NCBI GenBank assembly: GCA_023333565.1
Contig: JAJKFH010002198.1
Coordinates: 248,001-312,000 of the forward strand
Reading direction: 5' to 3'
Source of the DNA: Puffinus mauretanicus
Taxonomy: Eukaryota; Chordata; Aves; Procellariiformes; Procellariidae
DNA length: 64,000 nucleotides
The notes under the pieces were generated by a model. That model was not told the DNA's origin. It did not search any database and worked only from the letters and a program-made list of their open reading frames with translations. Position numbers and translations under genes: made by a program. Within the stretch, counting starts at the first letter, position 1. Each line of letters opens with the position of its first letter. Of the stretch, positions 35,583-48,935 are shown in pieces.

Positions 35583-38500
35583 AAAGCGCCCTAAAAGTAT
35601 TGTGTAAGTTACTGTTAATTTTTCTCCTTAAAGGATGCAGGGGTCTTACTATTTCTGCACTTTCACCTCAGGAGCAAATCCGCATGAAGGATGCAACCGA
35701 GCAGCACTGACCATCCTCTTACAAACAGAGGCCGCAACAAGAAGCTGTATGTTGTCTGCTTTGGTGCTTGTACAATCAACAATAGATATGCTACAGCCCT
35801 CCCACTTGCTACTCACATAACCAGATCCTTTAAAGAGATGCCCAGTGTGTCAGGGAGAGAGAAGTTTTGAAAACAGTATCCAGAGGATGTTTTCTTTTTA
35901 TACCTAATCAGATCTAATGGTATGCTGGTAATGAAGGAGGAGGTTCAGGTAGACCCTTGCCACCTTGTGATGAATTTAGCAAGACTTGCTAGCTGGTGGG
36001 GTCAGTTATCTGGTCTTGCAGGAAACTGTCCTGTTCCTGCCCTTCCCGGTGACCTCCTCCCTCCCCTTTTTTTTTTCCCTATTGGACTAGTGAGCTGCAC
36101 AAGTGGCAGATCAGGCAAGGAAGACCACTGGACTGCAGGACTGGAAGGAGGAGGAGGCAGGGTTTCTCCTCAGCCGGATCAGTGAGATATAATGAAAAAT
36201 TGCACCTGGAATTCTCTGAGGGGTTTTGTTGGAACTGGAGGAGTCTGAAAACAGACTTCTTTCAGGAGAATGAGAAACTTCTAGAGGACTAGAGTGTTTC
36301 TATAGCTTACTGATCATTGATCCCTTGACCCTACCTTACTCTGCCCCATATGGAGATAAAAAGTACACTAAAGAATGCCCAGATCTCTGTGAAATGTTGC
36401 TTCCCTTAATCATCTCAGGTTGTCTGAAGAGGCTTGCTGTCTGTAACCAATAATCGTGTCACTAAATTTCAATCATTCCCTATCAAACTGTGATCTGTTG
36501 GTATAAGATCAAGCTGTCACTGAAAACTGAATAGTCTTGGTATAAAATTTAACTGAATTAAACTGTAGACATCCAGAAGGAAAGCTTTTGTTAAAACTGT
36601 TTCAGCTGCTCTGCTGATGCTTGCTATTCTTACATGCACACTTGGTGAACAAAAATATGGAAGTCTCTTAGAGGAGTTGAAAAATTTGTGTCGCTTCTCC
36701 CTGATGGGGAACTCAAATTCCCTGGGGAACATCAGCATGGAAAAATGCATCAGCATCATAACGGGCACTCATCTGCAGCACAACCCCCGGAAGACAAAGC
36801 AGTGTTTTACCTCTCGGGATTAACAAACATGTGTCAGCTTTAGTACTGTTGTTTGGTAGTCAGGTGATAGACTGCCCATATGTCCTCGTACCTCATTCTG
36901 GCATGAGATTTTTTTTTTTACCCTCTTTGGAATTTGAAATAAAAGCATAGCTTTATTCTGTTGTCATTTGTTCCAGTTCTTATGTCACAGATACGAAATT
37001 TTAAAAGATGTTTTAAGAAGTTCTGTACCTGAATTTATTTTTCTCACTGTAAGTCTTTATTGGAAAGGCTTCTTTCTTTGTTTGATTATCTTTAATATAC
37101 AGAAATGATTATAGAATGTAGATGACTTGTACCAAAAGAAACGTAACTGTATAAACAGTTATGCTGTAAATGCTCTAAATAGGAAGATGAATGTTAAGAG
37201 TTCTTCGGGCACCTACACAGCTCAAATCCCTTCCCATAGCGCAGCATGGTCCTTTTGGAGGTGCCATGCTCCCAAATTGCACAGGGAGAAAGGAGAGAAG
37301 GAAAAGGTTTTTTCAGACACTTAGAACTTGCATCTAAGTGAACAAGTGTCCCCATCTCTTTTAAGTCTCTGTCTCTGGGCTTTGGACCAGTGAGGTGAGG
37401 ATTTCTTGACATAAGGAAAGGAATTGTTTAGTAGTTAGTGTTTTGCAGGGGGGAGAAATGGAAGATGATAGGTGGCTTCGAAGTATCATGAAGGTAAAAG
37501 GTTTAATTTAAAAATAACTGCAAGCTTGGAGAAATTGTGTTTTCTGTCATGTAGTACTTTATCACTGGCATTTTAGTACTCTGAGGAAATAATTCGTAGT
37601 TCATTTTAAGCAAATTAGAAAATGTGAGCGTTACTTCAGTGTTATGCAAACATCATTATTAAAGCCTGATGGAAGCATAAAGTGTGGATTTCCCCTCACT
37701 CCTACATGGGTTTCTATATCCATTATAGATCAGATCCTTATATTTCAGCTGTTGAGATTTTACCTAATTTATTATTTCTAAGGGAAATTGCAACCATGAT
37801 TCTTAAGGAATTCTGTAATTCATTAAAATAAAAACAAAAGACACAACTACCTCTAATAAATGTTTTGATTAAAATGGACATTTCTGAACCTTCTACAGAC
37901 AATACCCGCTCAGATGTGACAGCATTTGTGACATCACCAGTACAGACTTTCACAAGGATTTTGAAGTCAGTGTTGTAAGTCAGTTTCCATTTTGTTTTTA
38001 TTAATTAGAAAATTGTGCTGTTTACTTTCTAGAGGAAAAAATGTCCACTAAAACCATATCAAATTTGTTTGGTTAATTCAATAGTAATGCAAATACATTT
38101 TTTGAAAATTACAGTTCCTTATTGGTCCCTATTATTTTGGTGTCACAAATGTTAAATATTTGGTGCCAGTTAATTATTATATGTATAATCAGAATTTGAG
38201 AAAGGCCAGATGTAGGAGGAGATTATCGGTGTTTTCTCTTGTATGAAATTTGACTTCTGCATTGAATAAAATAATGGTAGAGTTTGCTGAGATCTATTTA
38301 AATGTCATCCTATAAGTTATTAGACTGCCTTTTGCATCAAAACTATTTTGGAGGCTAAATCATTAAAAACTTTTCAGTAATTCAGATAAGGTAAAAAATG
38401 TATGCTCATAGTGCAGAAACCACGAAATGTGTGTCTGTTAGCGGAAGAACAGTAACAAATCTCCTCCTGAGATTGGCTAGGTAAATTTGTATGTCTTATC

Positions 38501-39264
38501 CAAGTCAGTCATCGTTCAGTTCCGTCTTGTGGCTGGAATTTTGGGGTTCATAATTTATAGCTCTGTTTTAAAAGTTTCTGAAGTGACTGAAAATGAGGCA
38601 AAAAATTTGTGCTAGTAAAATTGCAGGGTCCAGAATTTACATTTCTGCTTATCAGTCAATCTTTCTTCTAAATCAGAGGACTGGAAAAACTTGAAGCAAA
38701 AGACTTTTTAACACCTCACTTGCCTGAATATTTATTGCAATTGTGATATAATAAAATCATGCAAGGTAAAATACTGTAAAATATGTACATTAAACTTGAA
38801 TTGTATTATGATTCTTATATCGGTGTTATAAGCAGTTTTATTCATTTTAAGGCAGTGAAATATTTTAGAAATATGTAGAATCCTGAGGTTAAAAACTTGA
38901 GTTGTTTCTTTTAGCTTCCGTTACTTCAATTTTAGTCTGCAAATTTCAGAAAATACTTTACTGACCAAATTGTTCTTATCTTCTGGCACTGTTTCTAGTA
39001 TGGGAAGTATTGCATGGCTAACTCAAAATATCAATTTATATTGGGATCTGTGTGTTGCTAAGATTTTGTTAATATCATTAAATTGTAATAACTACTTCAC
39101 AAATACATGTCAAAGTATTGTATTTCTAATTTTTTTCCAATCGCGAATTTTAAGTGATTTTTCAATTATTTGCCAGAGTACAGAGATTTGTACATAATCC
39201 TTATAGTTTACATATTTTTTATCTATAATTTCTGTGTACATGTGTAAAGAAAATGTTACCAGAA

Positions 39265-39292
39265 TATATTCTGACACATACGTCAGAATATA
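39265..39292. repeat. Perfect inverted repeat (11-base arms, 6-base loop)
   Basis: TATATTCTGAC at 39265-39275 and its exact reverse complement at 39282-39292 could form a hairpin with an ACATAC loop. Pairing does not extend beyond the arms, so it is too short for a typical microRNA precursor. Confidence 0.85.
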
Positions 39293-40599
39293 CTTTGCTA
39301 GTATAGAATGTGAAATTGTATTAGGGAAATTCTCGGTTTAATATTGCGTCAGAACTATCGTGGCATTGTTGCTTAGAGATGCAGTTGATCTTAGGAATTT
39401 GAATCACTTGAACCTGATTTTCTAGCTTAACTGGAAAACAAGAATTGCAATCACATGGTAGACCAGCAGCCTGATTAATCAGTAGTTAATCTTGCGTAAG
39501 TTCATGCTGATGCCCCTTCTCCCGTGCATCTTTCTTGCCCCTGGCCAGTTATTCCCTGTCTCTCGTTTGTGCTGATACTAGCTGTACAGTGAGCTGAAAT
39601 TGCTTTGATCTGGTCAAAACCTATTTTCTTGGGGTGTGTTTTCGGTTAGATCATCGTAGGCCTGCCTCAGCTGCGTGGATGCCAGTGCTGACGCGGTGGA
39701 GCGGCACATGGGATGCACTGCACACTTCCTTTGCAGGTGTTCCTCACCTTCCCAAAGGCGCTGTGCTGGTAGTAGATTGTATTTCAGGTGAACCAAAGTG
39801 GCCAAGGACTGGGACTTTAATTCACCATCAATACTCCCTGGCTAGTACCAGATTTGTGCTCGGACAAAAATGCATAGCAGTTAAAAGAAGAACTTGCCTA
39901 TGTTGAGTGTTTACTCCAATTTCCTGAATGTGAGATTTTCATTTTTTAAGAAAAAGTGCTCACACAAGTTTGGACATGCCTCACAGCGTTCAAGGAGAGA
40001 CTGGCTTTTCCTGAAGGTGCTAGTAGGTGTTGGGTGTTGAATTGGAGGGAGGGTGGCTGGCATTGCCATGGTGCAAGCCGCTAGTTACGTGGTGATGTTA
40101 CAGAACCCAGCTAGAACGGTAGGTGCTGAATGTTTGAAAATCTGTTCCTGAACTCTTCTGAAAATGTGTTCCTGTGAGATGACTGATACTCTACTCTTGG
40201 CCATTTGTGTTGTTAAATCCTTTTGTCGTAGTCCTTCCTTTGAAACCAAACCCTAATCCAGTCTTTCTCTCCTCACTCTGCTTCTCTCTAACTCCGTTTT
40301 TTTTCCCCCTGTGTTTTGTCTCTGAAGCCCTTCTGTTCTCTTGTCAGTTTTTTTAAAATATAGTTAGCAAAACTGTAATTTATTTGTTTATCATGGAATA
40401 ATAATATTTTCAGTGTTCCTAAAATTGTGTAACTTTACAAATGATAACATTTTTCTTTCTTTCTTCTCAGTACTGCATACTTAAGCAAAGGTTACATTAA
40501 TTGCTCTTTAGTGGTTAATTTAAAACTAAACACAGTGTATGAGTATTTCAGGTTATTCCTGTAACTGTTTATTAATTCAAGTAATTCTTCACTGTATTT

Positions 40600-41500
40600 C
40601 ATCTGGTGTTTCTCAGCTCACTGGCATAGCTTTGCCACTCTGAAATTCTTCACATTCTTAATAAACTTGGATAGTTTTACTGTCTTGCACTATATGCAGT
40701 GGTGATCCCAGGTCATTGTTGTATATATTAACAAAAATGTTCCTAGCAGAGAACTGTAGAGCATCACGGACTGAAATTTGATTATGTAATCCTATTTTGC
40801 TTTCTTCTCTTTACCCAGTTTCCTACTTCTGTTCTGTTCCACCACACAGCTTTTTTCTTCCACACAACTACTGTTTCCTTAAACTTATTAAGAGCTTTTT
40901 AAAAGTTGAAATAATTGTGTCAGTTAGTCTTTATCCATTTTATTTTCTTGACGTTCTTAAAGAAATCCCATATATATGATGGGCATGATTTTTCTACTGA
41001 AAGGCAGTGCTGCCTTGTTTATCTTATGTCAGTTTGCGTTATTTAACTGTATGATTAAAAACAGATTTATAAACAGTTTTCTTCGATTACCATCCAGCCA
41101 ATTGACTTGAAATTTTCAAGGTGTTTTTTTTAACCTTTTTTGGTTTTTCTTGGGGTGTAATTCTCCATTTATAATCCTTCAGTTTAACTGTCATCATTGA
41201 AGGGTAGCCGGTTTTTGCCAGTAGTTTTCACCTCACTTACAATTTCGTAGTAATTGTGGATGTAGTCTGCCTAGTTCTGGGACTCCTTCGTACCTAGCAC
41301 TCTGCTCCAATACCTCCGTTTTGATCCAGAGACAGTGAAAGTATTTGTCTGTTTCCTGAAGCAGTTTTCTCTGGTTGGCTTCTGAGGTAAAGACCGATAG
41401 AAGGAAACCATTCTGGTTCTTTGCAAATACCATTATCCTCAGTTGCAGACTTCATTTTATGTCTGGTTAATTTTTCACCAGATTTTCATCTTCTACTTTG
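40600..41500 (-). mobile_element. Probable CR1-type LINE relic, antisense, strongly decayed
   Basis: Read on the + strand it follows the layout of antisense amniote CR1. There is a degenerate 'atcatctgcaaa'-like region near 40595-40640, a stretch like the antisense PQGS area near 40700-40770, 'gtaatcctattttgctttcttctctttacccagtttcctact' near 40787-40828, and 'cagatttataaacagttttcttcgattaccatccagccaattg' near 41062-41104, which resembles the family's 'ataattctgttctttactatagtttcaaccaatttg' segment. There are many differences, and 41150-41500 is only loosely placed. Another LINE clade is possible. Confidence 0.5.
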
Positions 41501-41599
41501 CTTGAGTTTTTTATTTCCCTTGCTTGGAAGTTAACTACCTCTTACTTTCTGTAAGAGTACTTCTAAAATGTATTAATTTTGTCATTTAACTACAGTGTT

Positions 41600-42590
41600 T
41601 CCTTTATTTAAAGAACCCTACATTCTCCCAGCTCTGCTCAGCTGGTTCCTTATCTTCTGTGATTCCAGAATGATTTGGTGGCATGAACAGGGTGAAAAGC
41701 TGGAACTATGTGGTAAAGAGCAAGCAGACCCTGATGGTTGGGTGGTATATTTTCCAAATTTTGAAGGTCCTTATGAATGAAGCGTTTGGATTGCTAACAA
41801 AAATACTGGAAAATATGATCCAGGAAGAAAAAGGGGGTGGAGATGGGGGAGTGGATTTGAAGTCTTTGTCTCCCTCCCGTGCCCCATGCTGAAGTTCAGT
41901 TTCACCTTTAAGTTTACGGAGCAATTCCTTTCCCAAGTACAATGGGACTGAAATATTTTGTGGTTACTGTTAAATGGTTCTTGAATTAATTCCTCTATCC
42001 TGCATGGCTGAAAAGGAAAATACCTCCCACTCATGTGTTTTAGAGCCAACAGTATCAAGGAGTATTAGTGTCAATAAATTACTTCTCTGAACTTTATTAT
42101 GTGTGATATTTAGCCAGTTTGAGAGAAATAAAAAATCCTTGAAGTGGACACTATTTAAATTTGGGGGCATGGGATTTTCTGCAATTAACTAGATTGCTAT
42201 GGTAGGCCAATATATTAAGCTGAGGCAGTTTTGCTGCTAATTACACACAACTTCTCTGGAGTATCGGATATTCAGATCCATTTTATGAATATGGTAGAGA
42301 GAATAACAACTGTAAAACAAAGCACTGTGCATGTAAGTGACTGTTAGCGTGTATTTCAGAAGGGATAAATGCTCACCATATGGTACAATTACTGTGTCCA
42401 AGTTTTCAAATTAGCTTCTCTCATCCTCCTTATTACTGTCTTTAAAAAGAGAGGAAAAAAACCCAACATGATTTATCTACTCTGCAGCAGAACTCTTGAC
42501 GCAAAACAGCAGCCCAGTTCTGTCCAGTTTTTTTTTCCTAGCATAATAGAGGCTGTCGGACTTTTTTATACTAATTACTGTGTGAGCCTC
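41600..42590. other. Intronic, no gene recognised
   Basis: Overlapping frames of 60-95 codons occur on both strands between 41595 and 42170 with no shared domain or splice context. They look like chance. Confidence 0.5.
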
Positions 42591-42599
42591 AGATGAACC

Positions 42600-42712
42600 C
42601 CCTTCAATTCACAGGGCTTTGTTAAGGGAGGAGCTGTCAATGTGTCTGCCCGTTTGCAGCTGTGCTGTGGCTTTAGCTTGCTTAACATTATGCTGCTTTT
42701 TAGACTTGACAG

Positions 42713-42749
<37 letters not shown>

Positions 42750-43140
42750 TAAGGCAAAGCAGCCTTGTAGCGAAATGGTTTAAGCAGCTGCATTGTGGGG
42801 AAGCACAAAGAAGTTATTATTGTGTCTGTTTAGGGGGGTCGGATGGAGGGGGGAGATATTCGGCTGCTGTTGATGCCGATTGTTGACTTGCCATCTGCCA
42901 GATAGGGAGAAGAAAAAAATGACAGCTCCAGCAGGGTGTTCAAGAGGTTGTTTGGAGAGACGCATAAACATGTGCAGATGTCGAACTGAATAATGGCAAG
43001 AACTTGAGACGGTTTATGATGCTGCTGTTGTGTGTGCATATACAGAATGAATGTATGTGGAGATTTGGTTAGGAGGAGGGTACATATTAATTATCATTGT
43101 CCCCCACCGCCTCCTTTACTTCTGTTAATTAGTTCAGGAG
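42600..43140. promoter_or_regulatory. Candidate conserved regulatory block split by a poly(T) tract
   Basis: The stretch has balanced composition, unlike its AT-rich surroundings. Motifs seen: CTTTGTT at 42617-42623 (SOX/TCF type), TGTCAA at 42635-42640 (MEIS/TGIF type), a second GACAGCTCC near 42919-42927, CAGATG E-box words near 42975, ATTAATTAT at 43086-43094 next to ATTGT at 43096-43100, and TTAATTA at 43125-43131. It has no coding potential. The dense homeodomain- and SOX-type sites resemble known vertebrate conserved enhancers, but conservation is not tested. Confidence 0.35.
42719..42747. repeat. Poly(T) tract, 29 bases
   Basis: An unbroken run of 29 T. It could be the tail of an antisense retroposed copy, but no recognisable element follows on its right side, so slippage is equally likely. 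Confidence 0.95.
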
Positions 43141-46100
43141 TTTAATATCTTCCCTCCCTCTGTTGTTTATTCCTAAAAAGAGCCTTTTCTTGTAGGGAAG
43201 AAAACTTTTGATTTCTCCATGTGGTAGGTTTAAAAAAAAACAAAACAAAACAACTTGATAAATTTGGTACTTGTGGAAGTAGAGAGAGTAATGCAGTTAT
43301 TTCAGTCTCAGACATTTGGTGGACAGGTGCTATACAAGTTCTTACATAGCTTTGTCTGTCTACCTCACTACTGATACATTGCATACCCCTACTATTGCAT
43401 CCTGAGCTTTTCTTATGCAGAAAGTGCCAATCGGTGATCGTCTATATTATATAGTGGACAAGTAAATGCTAGGAGTTAGAATGAGATTAGCAACTAATTT
43501 TCTCTTTCACTTGATCTTATTTTCAGTTCTTTCTCCAAAGGCAAGGAGCTCATCAGGCATAACTTATATTTTCCTGTTTGACAGTTGCACGCAAAATAAA
43601 TTTTGATTGCTCTGTAGGAATATGGTTTTCTTTCTTCCACTAAAATAGTTTCTTATTTTTTGTTTGGTGATTTCTGCTGATTCTGAGTTTCCAGGATAAT
43701 GTGAAAGAAACATGAAAAAGTATACAAGCATGGAGGGAAATTAAGTTAGCCCAAAAAGGCTAAACGAAAGCATTGTCTTATCCAGGTGGTCTCTTTCTTT
43801 AAAGATAAAAATGGAAACTTAAAAATAATGAATTTTCTTCTTAAATATTATGTGCAAATTCAACATTCTGATATCTTATTGAACTGAAAAATGGAAGATG
43901 AAATAGTGGTTGAGATTGCAGGCATGTCTTCCAGTTACCAGTATATATCAGAGTTTTTTGGTCAGTCACAGCATGACTTAAATATTATCTGAATGAACCT
44001 ATCCACCGATTCCCAGCAACCCCTCACCAAAAGTGAAGGAACCCCTTTTCTTGTGTCTTCCGTCTTAGCATCAGGTCTGTAGGTCATTGATAACAATAAC
44101 TTACTGATGGGAGCATTTGATGTCCCCTTTTATCATCACCGTGGCTGAGTGGAAGAAGTCAGTTTTGGATTACGTCAACTTAATTTTAACTGAAAATTCA
44201 GGTGTGGCTGCCTCCTACCCAAGTACTGATTTCTGCATCTGAGCCTAGACAGAGGTCAACAGCACTGCAAACGGAGAATTGCTTTTTGCCTGTTAGTTGG
44301 GTTGTCCTCCCAACTCCTCCGCAGAATTGTGCCGTTTTCTGTGTTCTGTCATTGGTGGTGTGATGTCCATATTACTCTGGGTAGTGCTGCCATTGCTGCT
44401 TATCGTGAAGCGTTTCATGCAACCAAAGAGTTCTGCTGATGTGTACAGCAGTAATGGAGCTGTTCTTTCAACTCAAGCAGCTTGAGGAATGCTTCTGCAT
44501 ATCTCAGACTGATTGTTTGCAAATGATGCAGGCTAAATGATAAAGCAAAAAGGTTGACTTTAGCGATCTGCTTGAGGAATAAATGTAGGTGAACGATGTT
44601 GGTGCTAGCTTCTTGGCATCTGGCAAGGTCTGGGGCTAGGAGCACACCAAGTGACAAGGAGAAGGTTCAGAGGAGCTATTTTAAAATTATTGCAATGTGC
44701 CAGTTTTGAAAGTGAGACAGTTTGCTTTGCAAAAACATGCTAGCAAGTATACCAGTTTTAAGAGGAGAAAGTCACATAATTTTTGACAACACATTAATCT
44801 GTCAAAGAAACTCAGCTGAATGATAATGCTATTGTCAAAATTATCATACTCTTTTGCAAACAATGGAAAGTTTGAGATTTCTTGTGTAAGCTAGAGTTGG
44901 CTGTTTTACAAAAAGTTCACGTTAGCCACATGTAAAAAGCATTTAAAATTTAGTAATCTGATTTAATACATACATTTGTACATGAATTTAAATAATTGTT
45001 GCTGTAGCTGACTGTCTTATTCAGTGTAATTTATAGATGAATATTTGTATGCTTGTCCTACTCTTAAAATATGAACACTACTTAAACAGTACATCCTACA
45101 CTTAAAATCTGAAAAAGGTCCTTTGGTCTATTAGCACTTGATAAAAACAGAAGAAAGAAAAGTAATATTTTTTCTGTTATACAAAGTACCACTTGATGCT
45201 GATAGTTCTATACAAAAAAATTATAAATATTTAAAAGTACTGAGAATGTGAAGGTTTTTAGCTATTAAAAAAAATTATGTGAGGCAATACTCTAAACTTT
45301 TTTTTTTGCATTTACCATAAATACATCTCAATATTATTAAAAACTACAAAATTGCTTTGAGAAGCAGCTAAATACTGTAGCATTTTGGGCTTTGATCCTA
45401 TAAAACCTTATGCAAAAGAGAAATTTTAAAAATGTGAGCAGTGTCCCTAAATATTTCTGGGATGTAGACCTTGGTTTTCCATTCCTGAATAGCAGGCATA
45501 TTTAGAAAATACTGATTTCCTTTGTTGTTTAGGGATGCTGATGCAATACAGGACTCTGTTATTCCAGACAGCATGTGTTAATATCAACTTCTATTTAATT
45601 TATTTATTGTTCTAATTCTTATCCTTCAAGAATGAAGGGGAAGTGAGAGTGATGTTGAAACTGGCAAGTTTTTCTTCCTGTTGGCTCAAAATGGACATGG
45701 TAAAGGTCAATTCTCAATTTGTCAGGATGTCAGCTAACTCAGTGTTTCTGGTACGATTTTTTAAAAGGACAACATTTTGTGCGTATGAAAATTGAGTATG
45801 TGCTGTGAACATTTATTTTCCATGAGATGCCAAAACACATCAGTAATTTTGTGTGGATATTGTAGATGCCCAATTTGAAAACTGCATTGACGTTTGAATA
45901 GTGGTATGTCTCTCTGTGATTGAATATTTTCCTCTAGATTTTTAGATATTTTAGAGAAAAGATTGTTAATGCAACAGGAAAGGGTTGAATAAACAGTGGG
46001 AGCTGAAGTACTGTTGCATTTATACAAGATAGGACACTGACTCGCTCCAGTAGTCATAGTGAAAAAATCAGGGTGGGTGGTGATTTGAACCCTAGTGAAC

Positions 46101-48770
46101 CTCTAGCTGGAACGCCTTTGTAGGTTGCATTCAGAGCCTGGGGGGAAGAAAGCCCCACAGTAAGAGCAGGGAGAAACTTCCCATTGAGAAGCTTGGTCCT
46201 GCCCATAGCTTTAGCTGCAGAGGTGCGTGCTGAGGCCACGGAGAGCCGCGCTGTGGCTTCGCCCTGCCTGGTGGCTCCATCTCTCCACTTGGAATTGCCC
46301 GGTTTTACTAGTAGGAGCCCTGGTCTGTGATCACTACCTACTACTGCTTCAGGAAAAAAGATCCTATCGTTTGCCTGCTCTTCAGTGCGTCTTGGCTGGC
46401 GTGCAGGAGAGGGTTGTCCCTGCTTTCCTCTCCCCTTGCTCCGCCGAGGAACTTCCAGAGCTTGTTCCTGAGGCTGCTTGCTGCCTTCTGCAAAATCTTA
46501 ACATCTCTGTGGTTTTCACTGGTTTCTGGCCACACAGCTGTGAACAACTGAACATAAATTGACCAGTCTTTATATCTGCACTGGATCGCTGCGATGTCAT
46601 GGACAGTGAAGGGCACTTGAGCTTTCTCACCTTAATTCCCCAATTTGCAGGAAACTTAATGGAAGCTTAGCTGTGGTATAAGCTGATGCCCACAGGTAGC
46701 ATGAAATGTTTCCTGCTTCCCAGTTGTGACTGTAAAAATTCATTTGTCTAATGTAAGTACAGATGTGCTCAAAATGTCATTTAGCATTACTGGGAACTGT
46801 GGGAAAACAGTTAGTATAAATAAATAATCACTGTCTCACAGTATAAAAGACAGAATCAAAAAGCATTAGTTCCAAATTCTGCTTTTCTTTGAACTGCTGG
46901 CAAATACTTGGGAGGGGGTGTATAATAAAAATAGGTTTTAAAATGCTAAGGCACGCTAGGAAAAATCACAGTTTTATTTAATTTTTTGGTATGCAATAAG
47001 ATTTTGTCAAATCTTTTGCATGATGTATAATTACACATTCACATTAGATTGAAGGACCTCTGTTGAATCATGAGAACAGGTATACTTTTTAGTTTTTTTA
47101 AACATTTATTTTTTACAGTACCTTTGAACTGTATTGCAAATTTGTCATCATGAAATCAGAAGTAAGTAAATATTTAACAGAAGTGCTTCACATTTACTAG
47201 TGTCTACTGACTTAATCAAATAGTCTGCTGATGCTTCTAATCGTGTGTTAGGTAACACTGCCCTCAGAGGGCCAAGGTAAGTAAATTCAATCTCAAAACC
47301 ACTGGCATTACTTCTGATATTTTACTTGACCTGACATTAATTATAGTTTTTTCTTTTAAAGAAAAAATGCACATGGTTGTTTTATTTACTTTTCTATAAT
47401 TTTGTTTGATGCTTTTAGATAAATTCAGTTTTTTTCCCCTCTGTTTATTAAATGTTAGTGTAGGGGAACTGGAGTTTGATTTAACAAAAAAGTGCCTTTA
47501 AAAAGCAAGAAAAAGAAAAAAAGAAGGGAGAACAATATTTGTGTGTAATTTCTATTAAATCCATTTTAGTAAATTGGTGACACAGGCAAGAGGCAAATTT
47601 TTGGAGTTCTCTGCTTGGAGGGCGTTTGGGTTCCCCCCCCCCTTTTTTTTTTCCTCCTTCCCTTAAATCTCACTTATGTCTGTGTGGCAGCTGTTGCTTC
47701 TTTTAAGGAAGCAAGTTTTTGAACTCAGGTTTCTGTTGCTTATCAGCACTGTATATTAAAGACATTTCCTTCACACCTCTAAAACCATTTACATATTGAA
47801 AAATGTACATGTTTTGCAAAAGTGATTTTTAAAAAAAAATATAGTTTTTCTAAATAATAAGATGAATTTAAAATTACTGAATAATTTTTCAAGAATTGCT
47901 AAATTTCCATATGCTTAAGGATTACAAGTGGTAAGACTAACAATACCAACCATCGAATCTGAGGTGAAGTTAGTATGTTTGAAGAGAGAGTTTGAGTTCT
48001 GAGGTGAAGTAAAACAATTATGAACTTTGAGTGATACATTTGTCTAATAGGGGTTTGTTGACTACTCATATGGTTTCTTAGAAAGCTCTTCTTTGTGAAA
48101 CTCCTTAGCAGTATCAAAACTACAAACATTGCATCACTAGAATAAACGTATTTTGTGAAACGTCCTGAAGGCAGGATTCTTGTTACTAGCTGTCAAAGGC
48201 AAAAGAGAAAAATCATTAAGGTTGCAGCACCGAGGCGAATACAGAGCCAGCCGCGAGGGTCATGTTCTAAACAAACCTGCATTAAGCATTCTTTGTTACT
48301 GTTGTTGGCCAGTGTATTATTAAGTACAACATTAATTAGAGAGTTGCAGGTTATGAGGGTGCTTTTTGCATGAAGATCAGACTGCATTTTCATGTCCTTC
48401 AAGAATGTACTGCTGTCTTATTTCATCTTTTGGGTGCATTCTCTCTAGTTATTAAAAAAGCAGACCCCAACAACCTAAAACTGATTCTAAATTTTTATTT
48501 TTTGTGTGTGTGTGTGTATGTGTTTATTGTCTGTATATATCTGAGAGATATATATTCTAGTGTCCCTTTTTTCAAGTAGCTTTAAAAACTTTGACTAGAA
48601 TTAAAGTGATGTAGGAATTACTTGGCTTTCTTCGCTGCAGTGGTTGAAATTAGAGACCTCTTCTTACTGTCTAATAAACAGATCCTAAAAGAACAACTTA
48701 GAAGTGTGTAAATTTAAGCAAAATAATAATTTAGCTTACATTAACTCAGCAGGAAGCAGGGTACAAACTG
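43141..48770. other. Intronic, with a GC-richer patch at 46.2-46.5 kb
   Basis: Mostly AT-rich. Between about 46210 and 46480 G+C rises, with CpG words such as GAGAGCCGCGCTG near 46240-46252, and open frames of 74-111 codons on both strands without recognisable domains. A C-run followed by a T-run lies at 47632-47652 and a TG repeat at 48503-48517. No exon is supported. Confidence 0.5.
48503..48517. repeat. Short (TG)n microsatellite
   Basis: About seven TG units, continuing imperfectly to about 48522. Confidence 0.9.
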
Positions 48771-48779
48771 ATTAATTCT

Positions 48780-48935
48780 CCATGGCAGATCCACTGCTTT
48801 TTTAAGTACTGCAGCTCCATTTCATTAAATTGTCAGGACATCTTGTGGTTTGGTTAGCCTGCCTGGACTTCTCCTTTCTCATGGAATTTCTTTTCACTGG
48901 AATTAATGAATTTCAGATGTAAATTTCCTGTTGTT
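48780..48935. other. Candidate conserved non-coding segment
   Basis: Balanced sequence without T-runs, containing TTCATTAAATTGTC near 48821-48834 and GGAATTAATGAATTTC near 48899-48914. Enhancer-like in texture only; there is no direct evidence. Confidence 0.2.

Larger units (their letters stand above)
34110..40590. other. Intronic, simple repeats and no gene
   Basis: AT-rich intron. A GA dinucleotide repeat of nine units lies at 35565-35582. The segment 35925-36185 is richer in G+C and holds an 87-codon frame without recognisable domain. Other frames of 60-90 codons are scattered on both strands. Nothing supports an exon. Confidence 0.5.

Noticed and set aside
42719..42747. Poly(T) as the tail of an antisense processed pseudogene
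   Set aside because: No gene-like sequence or target-site duplication was recognised beside it.
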